64,000 nucleotides of DNA from Alicyclobacillus fastidiosus (GCF_026651875.1 NZ_CP104067.1:1488001-1552000); one strand, 5' to 3'; counted from the stretch's first letter, positions 38,107-48,099 are shown. A program made the numbers and translations. The notes: generated by a model not told the origin, from the letters alone.

Positions 38107-38673
38107 GTGAACCAGTTGCAACAAATATTGGAACACAATCAGCGATTTGTAGAAGGTCGTCAATATGAACAGTATCAGACATCTAAATTTCCTAATAAAA
38201 ATCTCATCATCTTATCGTGCATGGATACGCGGCTCAGTGACTTGTTGCCTCGTGCCATGAATCTGAAGAATGGCGACGCGAAGTTTATCAAAAATGCTGG
38301 GGCAGTCGTTTCCCATCCATTTGGCAGTATCATGCGCAGCATCATTGTCGCGGTGTACGACCTCGGCGCGGACGAGATTTGCGTCGTCGGTCATCACGGG
38401 TGCGGTATGAGTAGTATTAATCCAGATGAGACCATCAAAAAAATGACCAATAGCGGCGTCCTACCAGAGACGATTGAAACGTTGGAGTATGCGGGCATCG
38501 ACTTGAGTGAATGGCTCCAGAGAATTGAATCGATTCCCGACAGCGTGCGCCGCAGCGTTCAAATGATTCGAAATCACCCGCTGTTGCCGAAGTCGCTGGT
38601 GGTACACGGCCTGATCATCGACCCTGAAACTGGGAAACTGGACGTCGTCGTCAACGGCTATCAAGACCAATAA
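38107..38673 (+). CDS. beta-type carbonic anhydrase
   Basis: Interconverts CO2 and bicarbonate. 188 residues, the size of the YtiB-like beta class. Zinc ligands Cys38 (SCMDTR), His96 and Cys99 (GHHGCGM), plus the Asp40/Arg42 dyad, are all present. GTG 38107 is behind AAAGGTGGG; the frame is open further upstream but without a ribosome site. It stands alone between the importer terminator and the MarR gene. Confidence 0.92.
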   Translation: MNQLQQILEHNQRFVEGRQYEQYQTSKFPNKNLIILSCMDTRLSDLLPRAMNLKNGDAKFIKNAGAVVSHPFGSIMRSIIVAVYDLGADEICVVGHHGCGMSSINPDETIKKMTNSGVLPETIETLEYAGIDLSEWLQRIESIPDSVRRSVQMIRNHPLLPKSLVVHGLIIDPETGKLDVVVNGYQDQ

Positions 38674-39007
38674 CGGGTCTCACAAGCCTTTGTGCGATTC
38701 GCGCGACGCGTCGAATCACCCCATTCACCCCTCCCTGGAAGGACTCAGACGCCCGCTCTGCCCTTGCCAATGTGCAGGGCGGGTCTCCACAGAAGGCGCG
38801 CAATTTGGTGCGTTACCCGCAGTTCCTGCACTGCGTCACCCCTCGCTGGAAAGAGCGAAACTTTCCGATATGGACGAATCAATTGTCACCAATTGTTCAC
38901 ACGCTTCCCATTGTGCTTACAATCATGAACTCTGTATCATAGTTAATGCTGCTTTTATTTCGTAAGCGAAATGTTTGTACTCGAAATGAACCGTAGGGGG
39001 CGGACAT
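38674..39007. other. 334-base control region before the MarR-family gene
   Basis: No convincing ORF. It holds TTCACA (38895) then TACAAT (38917) at 16 bases, a plausible SigA promoter, two CAATTGT direct repeats near 38879-38895, and the 16-base inverted repeat described separately. The first 150 bases are G+C-rich with a weak dyad around GCCCT/AGGGC near 38761-38781. Confidence 0.4.
38957..38972. promoter_or_regulatory. candidate MarR operator
   Basis: ATTTCG (38957-38962) and CGAAAT (38967-38972) form a perfect inverted repeat with a four-base spacer, about 35 bases before the MarR gene and downstream of the likely promoter. Size and place fit autoregulation by MarR-type repressors. The half-site TCGAAAT recurs at 38982. 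Confidence 0.4.
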
Positions 39008-39469
39008 TTGGATACGACGACGGATTTGATGAATGGTCGACAGCGAGCTGGGGTGCTTATCGATTCGTTTCGCCAAGTCAACCGTTCGATGGATCGACTG
39101 TGGCGTCATCAGGCGGAATCCTTAGGGCTGACGCTAGTTCAATTGATGGTGCTGCGAACGCTGACGGACGATTCGGCCTTGTCCTTGGGAGCCTTGGCCG
39201 AGAGCTGCCAAATCGGGTGCAGCACGATGAGTGGCGTCGTGAAGCGACTGGTGGAATCCGGTGCGGTGGAACGCCATCGACTAGAGGATGACCAAAGAAC
39301 TATCGCGATTCGACTCACTCCGAAAGGCGTGGAGTTAAAGAATCAGGCGTTTGGAGAAGAGTCGTGCATGCGCAACGCCTTTTTACGATTCCTAGACTTA
39401 TCCGACAACGATATAGACGCCATGCTCGCGCTACATCAAAAACTGATAGAGGCTCTAAATAGAGAATGA
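39008..39469 (+). CDS. MarR family transcriptional regulator
   Basis: 153-residue winged-helix regulator: recognition region SLGALAESCQIGCSTMSGVVKRLVESGAVER and the wing DQRTIAIRLTPKG are typical. The start is TTG 39008 behind TAGGGGGC. It directly precedes a DHA2 exporter gene (31-base gap), so it very likely represses that exporter. A Cys in the recognition part (SCQIGC) could give redox response, which is inference. Confidence 0.9.
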   Translation: MDTTTDLMNGRQRAGVLIDSFRQVNRSMDRLWRHQAESLGLTLVQLMVLRTLTDDSALSLGALAESCQIGCSTMSGVVKRLVESGAVERHRLEDDQRTIAIRLTPKGVELKNQAFGEESCMRNAFLRFLDLSDNDIDAMLALHQKLIEALNRE

Positions 39470-39500
39470 TTTTGAGATTATTGCAGATGGAGAGATGAGT

Positions 39501-41015
39501 ATGGGGCAAGCATCCGTAAATCCAGTCCGCACTGGACCGATTTTCGCAATTATTTTAGTGGGCGCATTCGTCGCATTTTTAAATCAAACGTTAATCAACG
39601 TAGCATTGCCGCAAATGATGGATCGATTACACATCACTGCGACGACCGGGGATTGGCTGACGACCATCTTCATGTTGGTCAACGGGATTGTGATTCCAAT
39701 CACCGCGTTTCTGATGGACCGATTCACGACAAGGCAATTGTACATCACGTCGATGGGACTTTTCACAGCCGGGACTCTGATCTGTTGTATCGCACCAAAT
39801 TTCGCCTGTATCCTAGTGGGTCGCGTCGTTCAGGCGGCTGGGGCAGGCATTCTGTTTCCACTCATCACCAACATCATCTTCACCTTGTTTCCACCTGAAA
39901 AGCGCGGTGCGGCGATGGGCATTTTCGGGATATCCATCAACTTTGCACCGGCCATCGGGCCAACGCTCTCCGGGTGGATTGTCGAGAGCCACTCGTGGCG
40001 TGTATTGTTCCTGATCATTTTACCGATTGCATTCATCGATCTCGTCATCTCCGTGTTTGTACTGAAGAACGTATCCGAGACGAGTCGTCCGAAGCTGGAC
40101 GTGTTGGGCGTGATTTTGTCGACCATCGGATTCGGTGGTGTTCTCTACGGCTTCGCCACAGCTGGTGACTCTGGCTGGGGCAGTACCGATGTGGTGACGA
40201 TGCTCGTCGTCGGCGGGGTAGGCATTCTCCTGTTTGTCTGGCGGCAGTGGGTTGTCGGGCATGCGCTTTTGGAATTTCGTATTTTTCGATATCCCATGTA
40301 TACCCTGACGACCATCATCAACGTGGTCGTCACGATGTCTCTCTACTCCGGCATGATTTTAATGCCGATTTACATGCAAAATGTGCGCGGATTTTCGCCG
40401 CTGCTCTCCGGTCTCATGCTGTTGCCGGGCGGAATTGTGATGGGTGTCATGTCGCCGATCACCGGTCGTCTGTTCGATAAAATGGGCGCTCGCTGGCTGG
40501 CCGTGTCTGGACTGGCGATTACTGTGATCACGACCTATGCACTGACTCGCCTCACCTTGGACACGAGTTTTACGTACGTGGTCATTGTCTATACACTTCG
40601 GATGTTCGGAATGGCTATCTTAATGATGCCCATTTTTACGGCTGGACTGAACGAGCTTCCGATGAGCTTGAACCGGTACGGTACGGCGATGGTGAATACG
40701 CTGCGGATGATTGCGGGCGCAGTCGGAATGGCACTCTTCGTGTCCATCATGACGAACGTGGGAGCGACACACACCAAGGCCATTATCGTGCGCGAACACA
40801 TTGCGCCTGCAGATAAGGTCCATATGGCAACGGCGTTAAATCAAGGTCTGGTTGCGGGAATCAACGAAGCGTTTGTGGTCGCGACGATATTGACGGTCGT
40901 TTCGTTCCTGCTCTCGTTCTTCATTCAACGGACGTCGCCGAAAGAGGACACGATTACGAATCAAATTCAGAGAAAAACGGAACAGAAGACGGGCTTGGCA
41001 GTCGCTCACGACTGA
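39501..41015 (+). CDS. DHA2 (EmrB/QacA) family drug:H+ exporter
   Basis: 504 residues, 14 predicted helices. Motif D1-like LNQTLINVALPQMM in helix 1, RVVQAAGAGILFPL in helix 4 and APAIGPTLSGWIVESHSWR (motif C) in helix 5 define the DHA2 family of multidrug exporters. ATG 39501 has GGAG eight bases ahead; ATG 39495 is too close. Together with the MarR gene it makes a classic drug-responsive pair. Confidence 0.9.
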   Translation: MGQASVNPVRTGPIFAIILVGAFVAFLNQTLINVALPQMMDRLHITATTGDWLTTIFMLVNGIVIPITAFLMDRFTTRQLYITSMGLFTAGTLICCIAPNFACILVGRVVQAAGAGILFPLITNIIFTLFPPEKRGAAMGIFGISINFAPAIGPTLSGWIVESHSWRVLFLIILPIAFIDLVISVFVLKNVSETSRPKLDVLGVILSTIGFGGVLYGFATAGDSGWGSTDVVTMLVVGGVGILLFVWRQWVVGHALLEFRIFRYPMYTLTTIINVVVTMSLYSGMILMPIYMQNVRGFSPLLSGLMLLPGGIVMGVMSPITGRLFDKMGARWLAVSGLAITVITTYALTRLTLDTSFTYVVIVYTLRMFGMAILMMPIFTAGLNELPMSLNRYGTAMVNTLRMIAGAVGMALFVSIMTNVGATHTKAIIVREHIAPADKVHMATALNQGLVAGINEAFVVATILTVVSFLLSFFIQRTSPKEDTITNQIQRKTEQKTGLAVAHD

Positions 41016-41050
41016 TGTGACGCGGCACGACTCTCGTGAGGGGATAGAAC

Positions 41051-41079
41051 AGGGGTGCACCATGGTGCGCCTCTTTTTT
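41051..41079 (+). terminator. terminator of the marR-exporter operon
   Basis: AGGGGTGCA (41051-41059) pairs with 41066-41074 (two G-T pairs) over CCATGG and leads into T6. Confidence 0.7.
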
Positions 41080-41137
41080 ATTCGCAGGGGAACAATCGAA
41101 GCTACGACAGGTTGGAAGACCAACAGCTTGGCTTTCA

Positions 41138-41172
41138 GAAAAAGGGACAGTCGCTTGGCACAGCGACTGTCC
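41138..41172 (-). terminator. terminator of the minus-strand unknown gene
   Basis: GGACAGTCGCT (41145-41155) pairs perfectly with 41162-41172; on the minus strand the stem is followed by CTTTTTCTG. Confidence 0.7.
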
Positions 41173-41285
41173 TGGAGGCAAGGATTTAAATTGAAAGCGG
41201 CGACTTGAGGTCGACTACGAGCTCAATTATAATCATCCGGTTTTGCGTGGGGATGGAGACGATGTGTAATTTGTGTGGAGCGGAT

Positions 41286-41741
41286 TCATGCTCGTCCGGC
41301 CACCTCGTTCAAAAATGACGAAATACAAAACGTCACCTGGCGGTGACGCCTGCGAATGCATTCGAATTTCACGTGCAGGGTCGCTTTCGACCAATCGGTA
41401 GGTTCTTGGCCTACGGGTTTCAAGCGAACGTCTTTCGCCTCGTTGGTACCGACGTGGAGCACGGAGATAGGATGGTCATCGAGGAAGATGTCCGGGGTGA
41501 CGACGTGGTGGTTCACTTGAAGAAGCATCATGACGTCGAGTGCCGGTCCGGTGCCGTAGTTTCGTATTCGCACCGTCAATTCACTGGGCTCTATCGATAT
41601 TTCGTCGATTGACAACACCGGTACGAACGAATCGATGACACTGCGGCGAGTCTGATATAGCGAGCACAGCGCAATCGCCAGCGTGCCGACCGACGAAACG
41701 ATGGTCGCAGATTCAATCATGTCGAGCGTTGTCCACCACAT
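41286..41741 (-). CDS. hypothetical membrane-anchored protein
   Basis: 151 residues: one N-terminal hydrophobic segment (IVSSVGTLAIALCSLYQT, ~12-30) followed by a beta-rich domain with SELTVRIRNYGTGPALDVMM, a pattern seen in many small unnamed bacterial proteins with an Ig-like fold. It has its own terminator and lies opposite to its neighbours. It might sense or bind at the membrane face, but no function is proposed. Confidence 0.6.
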   Translation of the reverse strand: MWWTTLDMIESATIVSSVGTLAIALCSLYQTRRSVIDSFVPVLSIDEISIEPSELTVRIRNYGTGPALDVMMLLQVNHHVVTPDIFLDDHPISVLHVGTNEAKDVRLKPVGQEPTDWSKATLHVKFECIRRRHRQVTFCISSFLNEVAGRA

Positions 41742-41937
41742 TGTGCGCCCCCCTTATTCCGCTCCTCGTCGGGATCGTATTCTACGCAGTTTGAAAAACT
41801 GTATGAATTCCATCGTCCTATCGTTCACCGAGTACGAGCTGTGCGGTGGCCATGCTTCTGGTATTTTGGTGCATGCTTTTTTCCATTTAAGGCAACTTAA
41901 TGTTTGTCTCAGTTGCTGTGAAGAAAGGAGTTCGCGC

Positions 41938-43488
41938 ATGTACGGGAGCATTGTGTCGCTGGTTCCATTTTTTGTGGTCATTCCCATCGCGCTGTGGACC
42001 AAACAGGTTATTCCGGGGCTCGCCATCGGGTTGTTCATCGGCGCTTATCTACTCCATCCTTCAATGCTTGGAGGCCTGCAGTCGGCCATCACATACGTGG
42101 TTCGTGAGACCACAACAAGCGGCAATCTCAACTTGGTTCTGTTTCTGTACGGATTCGGTGCGTTCGTCGGCCTCATTCGGGTTACTGGAGGAGTAGCTGG
42201 ATTTGCGGAGTGGATAGGGAAGCGCATCAAGACGGAGCGCGGAGCGTTTGTCCTCACGTGGGCATCTTCCATCGCGACGTTCATGGCGCCTGACTTTCGG
42301 ATTATCACCATCGCACCGGTGGTGCGGCGAATCTTCACCCGGCTGGGTGTAAAGCCCGAGAAGGTAGCGTATGTCATCGACGTCACGTCGACCCCACTAT
42401 GTGCCATTGTTCCGCTCGGTACGGCGTTTGTCGGGTACATGGTGGGGCTCATGCACACCTCACTCGATCACACCCGAACCACCTATACTCCCTACAGCCT
42501 CTTCATCGCGAGCGTGCCGTTCAACTTCTTCGCTTGGGTGATGCTCGTCGTGGGCTTCGTTCTCACGTTTTTCACCCGCAACCACGCTCGTGCCACGGCG
42601 CAAACGTCACAGGCGACCGAGCCGGACTATCTCGGTTCCCGGAACCGCCGCCATATCGAGCAGAAGATGCGCCAGGTCGCGGCGATGGCCAGCATGGAAA
42701 CCGGCGCCATCGGCGCCGTTCCGGGTGTGGACGTTCGCCGCAGCGACGCGCGACAAGATACCGACAAGGACATTCCCGACCCTGTCGAACTCGTATCGGA
42801 GCGGGTGCATCCGAGCGCGGCCAATCTGATCGTTCCGCTCGTCGTCCTACTCGTCCTCACCATTGGCCTCACGTACGTCTCCGGATTCGCGAATGGCGGG
42901 CGCGGCGTGTTTCAGGCACTCGTCCAGGCCAATGCGTCGGCGGCGATGTTGCAGGCGCTCATCGCAACGCTCGTCTTTATGTTTGTGTTCTACGCATGTC
43001 GACGCCAACCTATCGACCGCACGATGTTTGGCTTTATGCAGGGCGGCAACGAGATGATGTCCGTCATCGTGCTGCTGGTCCTCATCTGGGCCGTGTCGGC
43101 CGTTTCGAGCGATCTCGGCTTTTCCCAGTTCTGCCAGCGCGAAATCACCCGGTTCGTGCCGCACGCGTTCATCGTGCCAGCACTATTTGTGTTCGGCTGT
43201 GTCATCTCCTATTTTATCGGCTCGTCGTTCGGCACGTGGGGCATGTTGATGCCGCTCGGTTTTTCGCTCGCGGCTACCGGCGCTGGCGGGTTGCCACTGA
43301 TTGCCGGGGCCATTTTTGCCAGTGGGACATTCGGCGGATTTGCGTCGCCACTCAGCGACAACACGGTTGCCATGGCGACGATGATGAAGCTACCCGTGAT
43401 GCGCTATGCCAACTACAAAACGAAGAGCGCGGCCATCGCCGCGGGGATTTGTGTCCTCTTGTACATCGTCGTCGAATGGGTCCTCTAA
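41938..43488 (+). CDS. NhaC-family Na+/H+ antiporter-like protein
   Basis: 516 residues, about 11 helices. The stretches FMAPDFRIITIAPVVRRIF, STPLCAIVPLGTAFVGYMVG and GSSFGTWGMLMPLGFSLA with GGFASPLSDNTVAMATMM are characteristic of the NhaC ion-transporter superfamily. Residues ~215-295 form a long hydrophilic loop (from RNHARATAQTSQ to SERVHPSAAN) that is larger than usual. ATG 41938 follows GAAAGGAG; an earlier frame opening at 41683 is not supported. The transported ion or acid could also be an amino acid or carboxylate. Confidence 0.8.
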   Translation: MYGSIVSLVPFFVVIPIALWTKQVIPGLAIGLFIGAYLLHPSMLGGLQSAITYVVRETTTSGNLNLVLFLYGFGAFVGLIRVTGGVAGFAEWIGKRIKTERGAFVLTWASSIATFMAPDFRIITIAPVVRRIFTRLGVKPEKVAYVIDVTSTPLCAIVPLGTAFVGYMVGLMHTSLDHTRTTYTPYSLFIASVPFNFFAWVMLVVGFVLTFFTRNHARATAQTSQATEPDYLGSRNRRHIEQKMRQVAAMASMETGAIGAVPGVDVRRSDARQDTDKDIPDPVELVSERVHPSAANLIVPLVVLLVLTIGLTYVSGFANGGRGVFQALVQANASAAMLQALIATLVFMFVFYACRRQPIDRTMFGFMQGGNEMMSVIVLLVLIWAVSAVSSDLGFSQFCQREITRFVPHAFIVPALFVFGCVISYFIGSSFGTWGMLMPLGFSLAATGAGGLPLIAGAIFASGTFGGFASPLSDNTVAMATMMKLPVMRYANYKTKSAAIAAGICVLLYIVVEWVL

Positions 43489-43598
43489 TGGGAGGACTCC
43501 GCGATGAGTACTCTTCATTCGTCGACTGGAGATTTGCTTCAACTCTCGAAAGTACGGTATGTTAATTAGGTTGACCTCGCACAGAAAGGGGGACAGCT

Positions 43599-45344
43599 AT
43601 GAATGCGAAATCACTGATGCGGCAGTTTTTGTGGGAAAACAAACGAGCGTACGGAATTTCTATTCTAGCAATTATCATCTCAAATTTTATCAATGTTCAG
43701 TTTCCGAATATCTTAGGACGGTTCACCAATGCGCTTCAAGCACATCGTCTCACTTCAAAAGACGTCTTGGTGTACGCGGCACTCCTGCTCGTGGTGGGCG
43801 TTGTCTACGTGCAGTTTTACGCCATCGGACAATACCGCAACGGGAAGTTGGGGCGTCAATTTGAGTACCTGTTGCGGCGGCGACTATTCGCGCATTGGGA
43901 GCTTCTGTCCACTGAATACTTCCGCCATCGAAGTATCGGAGATCTACTCAACCACGCGATGAACGATATTCGCCAGGTGCGCGAGGCGCTGTCGGGAGGC
44001 CTCAACATTTTGACCAACGCCATCTTCCTCCTGCTGGCGACCCTCATCATGACGTTTACCACCATCAGTATCAAACTGACCTTGTTTAGCATGATTCCAC
44101 TCGTGTTTATCCCGGGGTTCATCGTCTGGTTTGGCCCGCAAATTCGCGACTCATCCCGAAAAGTGCAGGAGGCCTTATCCGACATGTCCGAACTGACCGA
44201 GGAGAGCTTCAGCTCCATTCGGCTCATCAAGGCGACGGCAAATGAGCGCGTTGAGACGGAGCGCTTTCGCGATAAGGTTGACCACATCGTGAGTCAGCAG
44301 TTGACCCTGTTCCGGCGCAGTGCGACTTTCCAAGCGTTCATCCCGACGATGAGCTCCGTCAGTTTCGCCATCGCGTTGTTGTACGGCGGATATTTAGCGC
44401 TGTCTGGTCAGATTAGGCTGGGCGCGTTTGTCGCGTTCACGCTGTACGTCGGCCAACTGGTGCAGCCACTGCAGCAAATCGGGTTTGTCATCAACAACTT
44501 TCAGCGCGCGTCCGCATCACTCATCCGTTTGCAAGTGCTCCTCGAGGAGAAGCCAAGTATCACCAACGCACCGCATCCGGTGGAATTGACAGGCGTCCGC
44601 GGAGAAATTGAAGTGCACTTGCCAGCTTTTCAATATTCGGATGCGCAAGTGCCTGTGCTCCGGAACATCGAGTTTCGGGTGCAGCCGGGACAAACTCTGG
44701 GCATTGTCGGGCGGACGGGCTCCGGCAAGACGACGCTCGCCAATCTGCTGCCGCGCATATTCGATCCGCCGGCAAACACCATCTTCCTCGACGGTCACGA
44801 CATCCGGGAAATCCGCCTCGAGACGTTGCGCAAAGCGATTGCTTATGTGCCTCAAGATGGATTTTTATTTTCGACGTCTGTGGGGGAGAACATCTCCTTC
44901 GGTGACGCGGACGCCTCGCGAGCGAAGGTGGAACAGGCGGCGAAGGCAGCGCGCGTGTACGACGACATCGTGGCGTTTCCAGACGGCTTCGACACCGTGA
45001 TTGGGGAACGAGGTGTGACGTTGTCTGGCGGGCAGCGTCAGAGGACGGCCATCGCGCGGGCGTTTCTCAAATCGGCACCCATCCTCATCATGGACGACAG
45101 TTTGTCGGCGGTGGACATGAGCACGGAGAAGCAAATCATCGCGGCCTTGGGGCGAGTGCGTCAGACGCGAACCACGCTGATCATCGCGCACCGCTTGTCC
45201 GCAGTGCGGCATGCCGATCACATTATCGTGTTGGAAGACGGAGTCATTGCAGAAGAGGGAACGCACGAGGAGCTCATCGCCAAGGATGGACTGTATGCGA
45301 AGACGTACCGCATTCAACAGGAGGGGGAGGTGACGAGAGTATGA
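43599..45344 (+). CDS. heterodimeric ABC exporter subunit, degenerate catalytic site
   Basis: 581 residues: six helices and an ATPase domain with Walker A GRTGSGKTT, signature LSGGQRQRT and Walker B ILIMDDSLSAVD, in which the catalytic Glu is replaced by Asp. This is the inactive-site half, as in the YheI/BmrC-type subunit. AAAGGGGG precedes the ATG. Its stop overlaps the partner's ATG (ATGA), a sign of tight coupling. Confidence 0.92.
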   Translation: MNAKSLMRQFLWENKRAYGISILAIIISNFINVQFPNILGRFTNALQAHRLTSKDVLVYAALLLVVGVVYVQFYAIGQYRNGKLGRQFEYLLRRRLFAHWELLSTEYFRHRSIGDLLNHAMNDIRQVREALSGGLNILTNAIFLLLATLIMTFTTISIKLTLFSMIPLVFIPGFIVWFGPQIRDSSRKVQEALSDMSELTEESFSSIRLIKATANERVETERFRDKVDHIVSQQLTLFRRSATFQAFIPTMSSVSFAIALLYGGYLALSGQIRLGAFVAFTLYVGQLVQPLQQIGFVINNFQRASASLIRLQVLLEEKPSITNAPHPVELTGVRGEIEVHLPAFQYSDAQVPVLRNIEFRVQPGQTLGIVGRTGSGKTTLANLLPRIFDPPANTIFLDGHDIREIRLETLRKAIAYVPQDGFLFSTSVGENISFGDADASRAKVEQAAKAARVYDDIVAFPDGFDTVIGERGVTLSGGQRQRTAIARAFLKSAPILIMDDSLSAVDMSTEKQIIAALGRVRQTRTTLIIAHRLSAVRHADHIIVLEDGVIAEEGTHEELIAKDGLYAKTYRIQQEGEVTRV

Positions 45345-47128
45345 GCAGGATTGAAGGCGCTCGCCCGGAGCCGCAAAAAGCTGGAATGTCCAGTCTCGGC
45401 CGCCTCTTGCCGTATGCGAGGCCCTATGTCTGGCAGTTCGTGCTCGTCCTCGTTCTCGTCGTCATCTTTAACGCGTCGACCGTGATGCAGCCTTATCTCG
45501 TGAAAGTGGCCATCGATAGCGATATCTCGACGAAGCATCCAAGTTATCACGGATTGCTCGTCATCGCGCTCATTTATGTAGGCGTGGTCATCGTCGGCGT
45601 CGTGGCCAACTTCGCTCAGACGGTCTTGCTCCAGAACGCCGGCCAAAATGTCATCCGCTCCATACGCCTGTCGCTGTTCTCGCACATCGAGCGCCAAGCG
45701 ATGCGCTTCTTTGACACGCGCGCAGTCGGTCGGCTCGTGACCAATGTGTCGAACGACACGGAGACAGTCAGTCAGTTCTTCACGAACTTTTTCCTCAGTC
45801 TCATCCGCGATGGACTGAGTATCGTCATGATTGTGTTTGCGATGTTTCAACTCAATGCGCGGATTGCCCTTTACTGCATGGTGATCATCCCGGTTATCTT
45901 CGCGATTTCCGCCCTGTTTCGCGGTCGTCTGCGGCGCGCCTACCAAACGACGCGGACGCGGTTGTCGAACGTCAACGCCTTTTTGGCGGAAAACCTCGCG
46001 GGAATGCGGATCATCCAGATTTTCCACCAAGAAGAGCGGCAATCCCGCGCCTTCGAGGCGTTAAACGAATCGCACCGCGAGGCAAACGTTCACGAGTACC
46101 GCACGTCGGTCTGGTTCAATCGCGCGTTTGAAATTCTCGGCAACGTCGCGGTTGCCGCTATCGTCTGGGTTGGCGGTGGGGCGGTCTTGAGGCACTGGAT
46201 CGAGTTCGGAACGCTGTACGCCTTCATTCGTTACATTCAGCAGTTCTTTCAGCCGATCAACGCGATGACGCAACAGTGGAACACGCTCCAGTCGTCGATG
46301 GTGGCCGCGGACAGAATCGGTCAGGTGTTGGCGGTTCAGCCGGAAATTGAGGACGTTGCTCAAACCGTCGACATCCGTAAAGCAGAGATCCGAGGACGGG
46401 TGGAATTTCGGCATGTGACGTTCGGTTACAAACCGGGCCAACTAGTGCTCCAGGACATCAATTTCACGATTGAGCCCGGGCAGTTTATCGGTGTGGTGGG
46501 TGCGACAGGCGCTGGCAAGAGTTCTGTGATGAGCCTGTTGACGAGGTTCTACGAGCCGCAGGAAGGGGCCATCACGGTTGACGGCGTGTCCATCGATGCT
46601 TACTCACAGGAAGATTTACACGCCATCATTGGGATTGTGCAACAGGACGTCAGCCTGTTCACTGGGACCGTGAAGGACAATATTCGGCTCTTTCGCCAAG
46701 AGATCTCCGACGAGACCGTGCGGCATGCGGCGGAGGTGGTAGGAGCGGACACGCTGATCGCACGCCTTTCACACGGGTACGAGACAGAGTTGTACGGGAA
46801 AGGATCCAACCTGTCGGCGGGCGAGCGGCAACTCATCTCCTTTGCGCGGATTGTGGCACTTAATCCACGGGTGCTCATCCTGGATGAAGCGACGGCCAGC
46901 CTCGACAGTCAGACAGAAGAACTCGTCCAGCGAGGGTTGAACGCCGTGGCCACGAACAGAACGACGATTGTCATCGCACATCGCCTATCCACCATTCGCC
47001 ACGCGGACAACATCCTCGTGCTCGATAAAGGTCGCCTGGTCGAACAAGGGACACATTTCGAACTCGTCAGACGGGGTGGACTGTATGCGGCCTTGGATGC
47101 ACAAAGCGGCGTCGAGGTCGGGCCATGA
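45341..47128 (+). CDS. heterodimeric ABC exporter subunit, catalytic
   Basis: 595 residues, six helices then ATPase domain: Walker A GATGAGKSS, signature LSAGERQLI, Walker B VLILDEATASLD with catalytic Glu, and switch His in VIAHRLSTIRH. The non-canonical signature would pair with the partner's degenerate site. The pair is likely a BmrCD/YheIH-type multidrug or lipid exporter. It is followed by two membrane-protein genes on the same strand. Confidence 0.92.
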   Translation: MSRIEGARPEPQKAGMSSLGRLLPYARPYVWQFVLVLVLVVIFNASTVMQPYLVKVAIDSDISTKHPSYHGLLVIALIYVGVVIVGVVANFAQTVLLQNAGQNVIRSIRLSLFSHIERQAMRFFDTRAVGRLVTNVSNDTETVSQFFTNFFLSLIRDGLSIVMIVFAMFQLNARIALYCMVIIPVIFAISALFRGRLRRAYQTTRTRLSNVNAFLAENLAGMRIIQIFHQEERQSRAFEALNESHREANVHEYRTSVWFNRAFEILGNVAVAAIVWVGGGAVLRHWIEFGTLYAFIRYIQQFFQPINAMTQQWNTLQSSMVAADRIGQVLAVQPEIEDVAQTVDIRKAEIRGRVEFRHVTFGYKPGQLVLQDINFTIEPGQFIGVVGATGAGKSSVMSLLTRFYEPQEGAITVDGVSIDAYSQEDLHAIIGIVQQDVSLFTGTVKDNIRLFRQEISDETVRHAAEVVGADTLIARLSHGYETELYGKGSNLSAGERQLISFARIVALNPRVLILDEATASLDSQTEELVQRGLNAVATNRTTIVIAHRLSTIRHADNILVLDKGRLVEQGTHFELVRRGGLYAALDAQSGVEVGP

Positions 47129-47238
47129 GCCAAGTGCGGGCACACCGTCCCACTCCATTAGAAGGTTTTCGTATGCTATGATGTCTATGGTCGCGAACTT
47201 GCCCTGCCTGCGGTTCAGGACAAAGGGGGGAAAACCCG

Positions 47239-48099
47239 TTGCAGATACAGAGACCGCGATCCGTCCGTGAAGTGTTTGAGCTCAGCCTCATGCTATACCG
47301 CCGAAGATTTCGATTTTTGATCGGCACAGCATTGGCCGTTCTGTTTCCGTACTATGTAGCGAGCACGTATGTGAAAACGCACTTTATGATCACTTCTGTA
47401 GACCAGGTACAATCGCTGATGAGCGACATGGAGGCGAAAGGCAATAGTGTAAACGCCCTGTTCTCCGTAGTACCCGCTCGAATGTACATCTGGTACCTCG
47501 TGTTAACCGCAATTTTCTTTTTACTCGTGTTGCCCATTGCCTACGGCATGATTGCGCACATGAGTTCGCGGGTGTTGGTACGGGGGAAGGACATGCCCGT
47601 AGCAGAGGCGGGGAACGTATCGTTTCGCCGACTCTTTCCGAATATGGGCACGCTGGCGCTGGCGCTTGTGACGTATGTCGTACTGGGGACTTGCTATATG
47701 TTTCTCCTGTCGCTTGTCGCCTCGGTGGCAGGGGCCCTGTCCGTGGTGATTGCCATCCTCGGCACCCTGGCATTTATTGTTGGGATTGTCGTGTATTTTA
47801 TTCGATTTTCGTTTGTACCGGCGATTGTCGTCGAAGAGGGGACGAGCTTCTTCCGAGCGATGGGTAGGTCTTGGAGCCTCACGAAATCGAACACGGGCCA
47901 ATTGCTCGGATTTTACGTCATGCTCCTCATCGTGTGCTTCATTGCACAGACGTTCATGACTTTAATTGGCGACGTCCTCTTTTACACGCCTGGTGCAGAG
48001 CTTCTGGTCAGTGCCGTGGTGGGGATGCTCATCATGCCGTTTGCCTTCACGTGCATGTCGGTGATGTATCTCGAATTGCGATCCCGTCGTACAGAATGA
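47239..48099 (+). CDS. multi-pass membrane protein, GPDPase-membrane-domain-like
   Basis: 286 residues with about six hydrophobic segments. The cytoplasmic start RPRSVREVFELSLMLYRRRF and RFSFVPAIVVEEGTSFFRAMGRSWSLTKSN match the membrane-domain family found N-terminal to some glycerophosphodiester phosphodiesterases, here as a stand-alone protein. The start is TTG 47239 after AAGGGGGG. Twelve bases separate it from the next gene, so the two are probably co-translated. Function unknown. Confidence 0.7.
   Translation: MQIQRPRSVREVFELSLMLYRRRFRFLIGTALAVLFPYYVASTYVKTHFMITSVDQVQSLMSDMEAKGNSVNALFSVVPARMYIWYLVLTAIFFLLVLPIAYGMIAHMSSRVLVRGKDMPVAEAGNVSFRRLFPNMGTLALALVTYVVLGTCYMFLLSLVASVAGALSVVIAILGTLAFIVGIVVYFIRFSFVPAIVVEEGTSFFRAMGRSWSLTKSNTGQLLGFYVMLLIVCFIAQTFMTLIGDVLFYTPGAELLVSAVVGMLIMPFAFTCMSVMYLELRSRRTE

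Noticed and set aside
38690-38965. ORFs between carbonic anhydrase and MarR genes
   Set aside because: Composition and lack of a ribosome site or family features; the region reads better as control DNA with a promoter and dyad.
42399-43565. 388-codon alternative frame inside the NhaC gene
   Set aside because: Arg/Pro/His-rich shadow of the real gene in another frame, typical of G+C-rich DNA.
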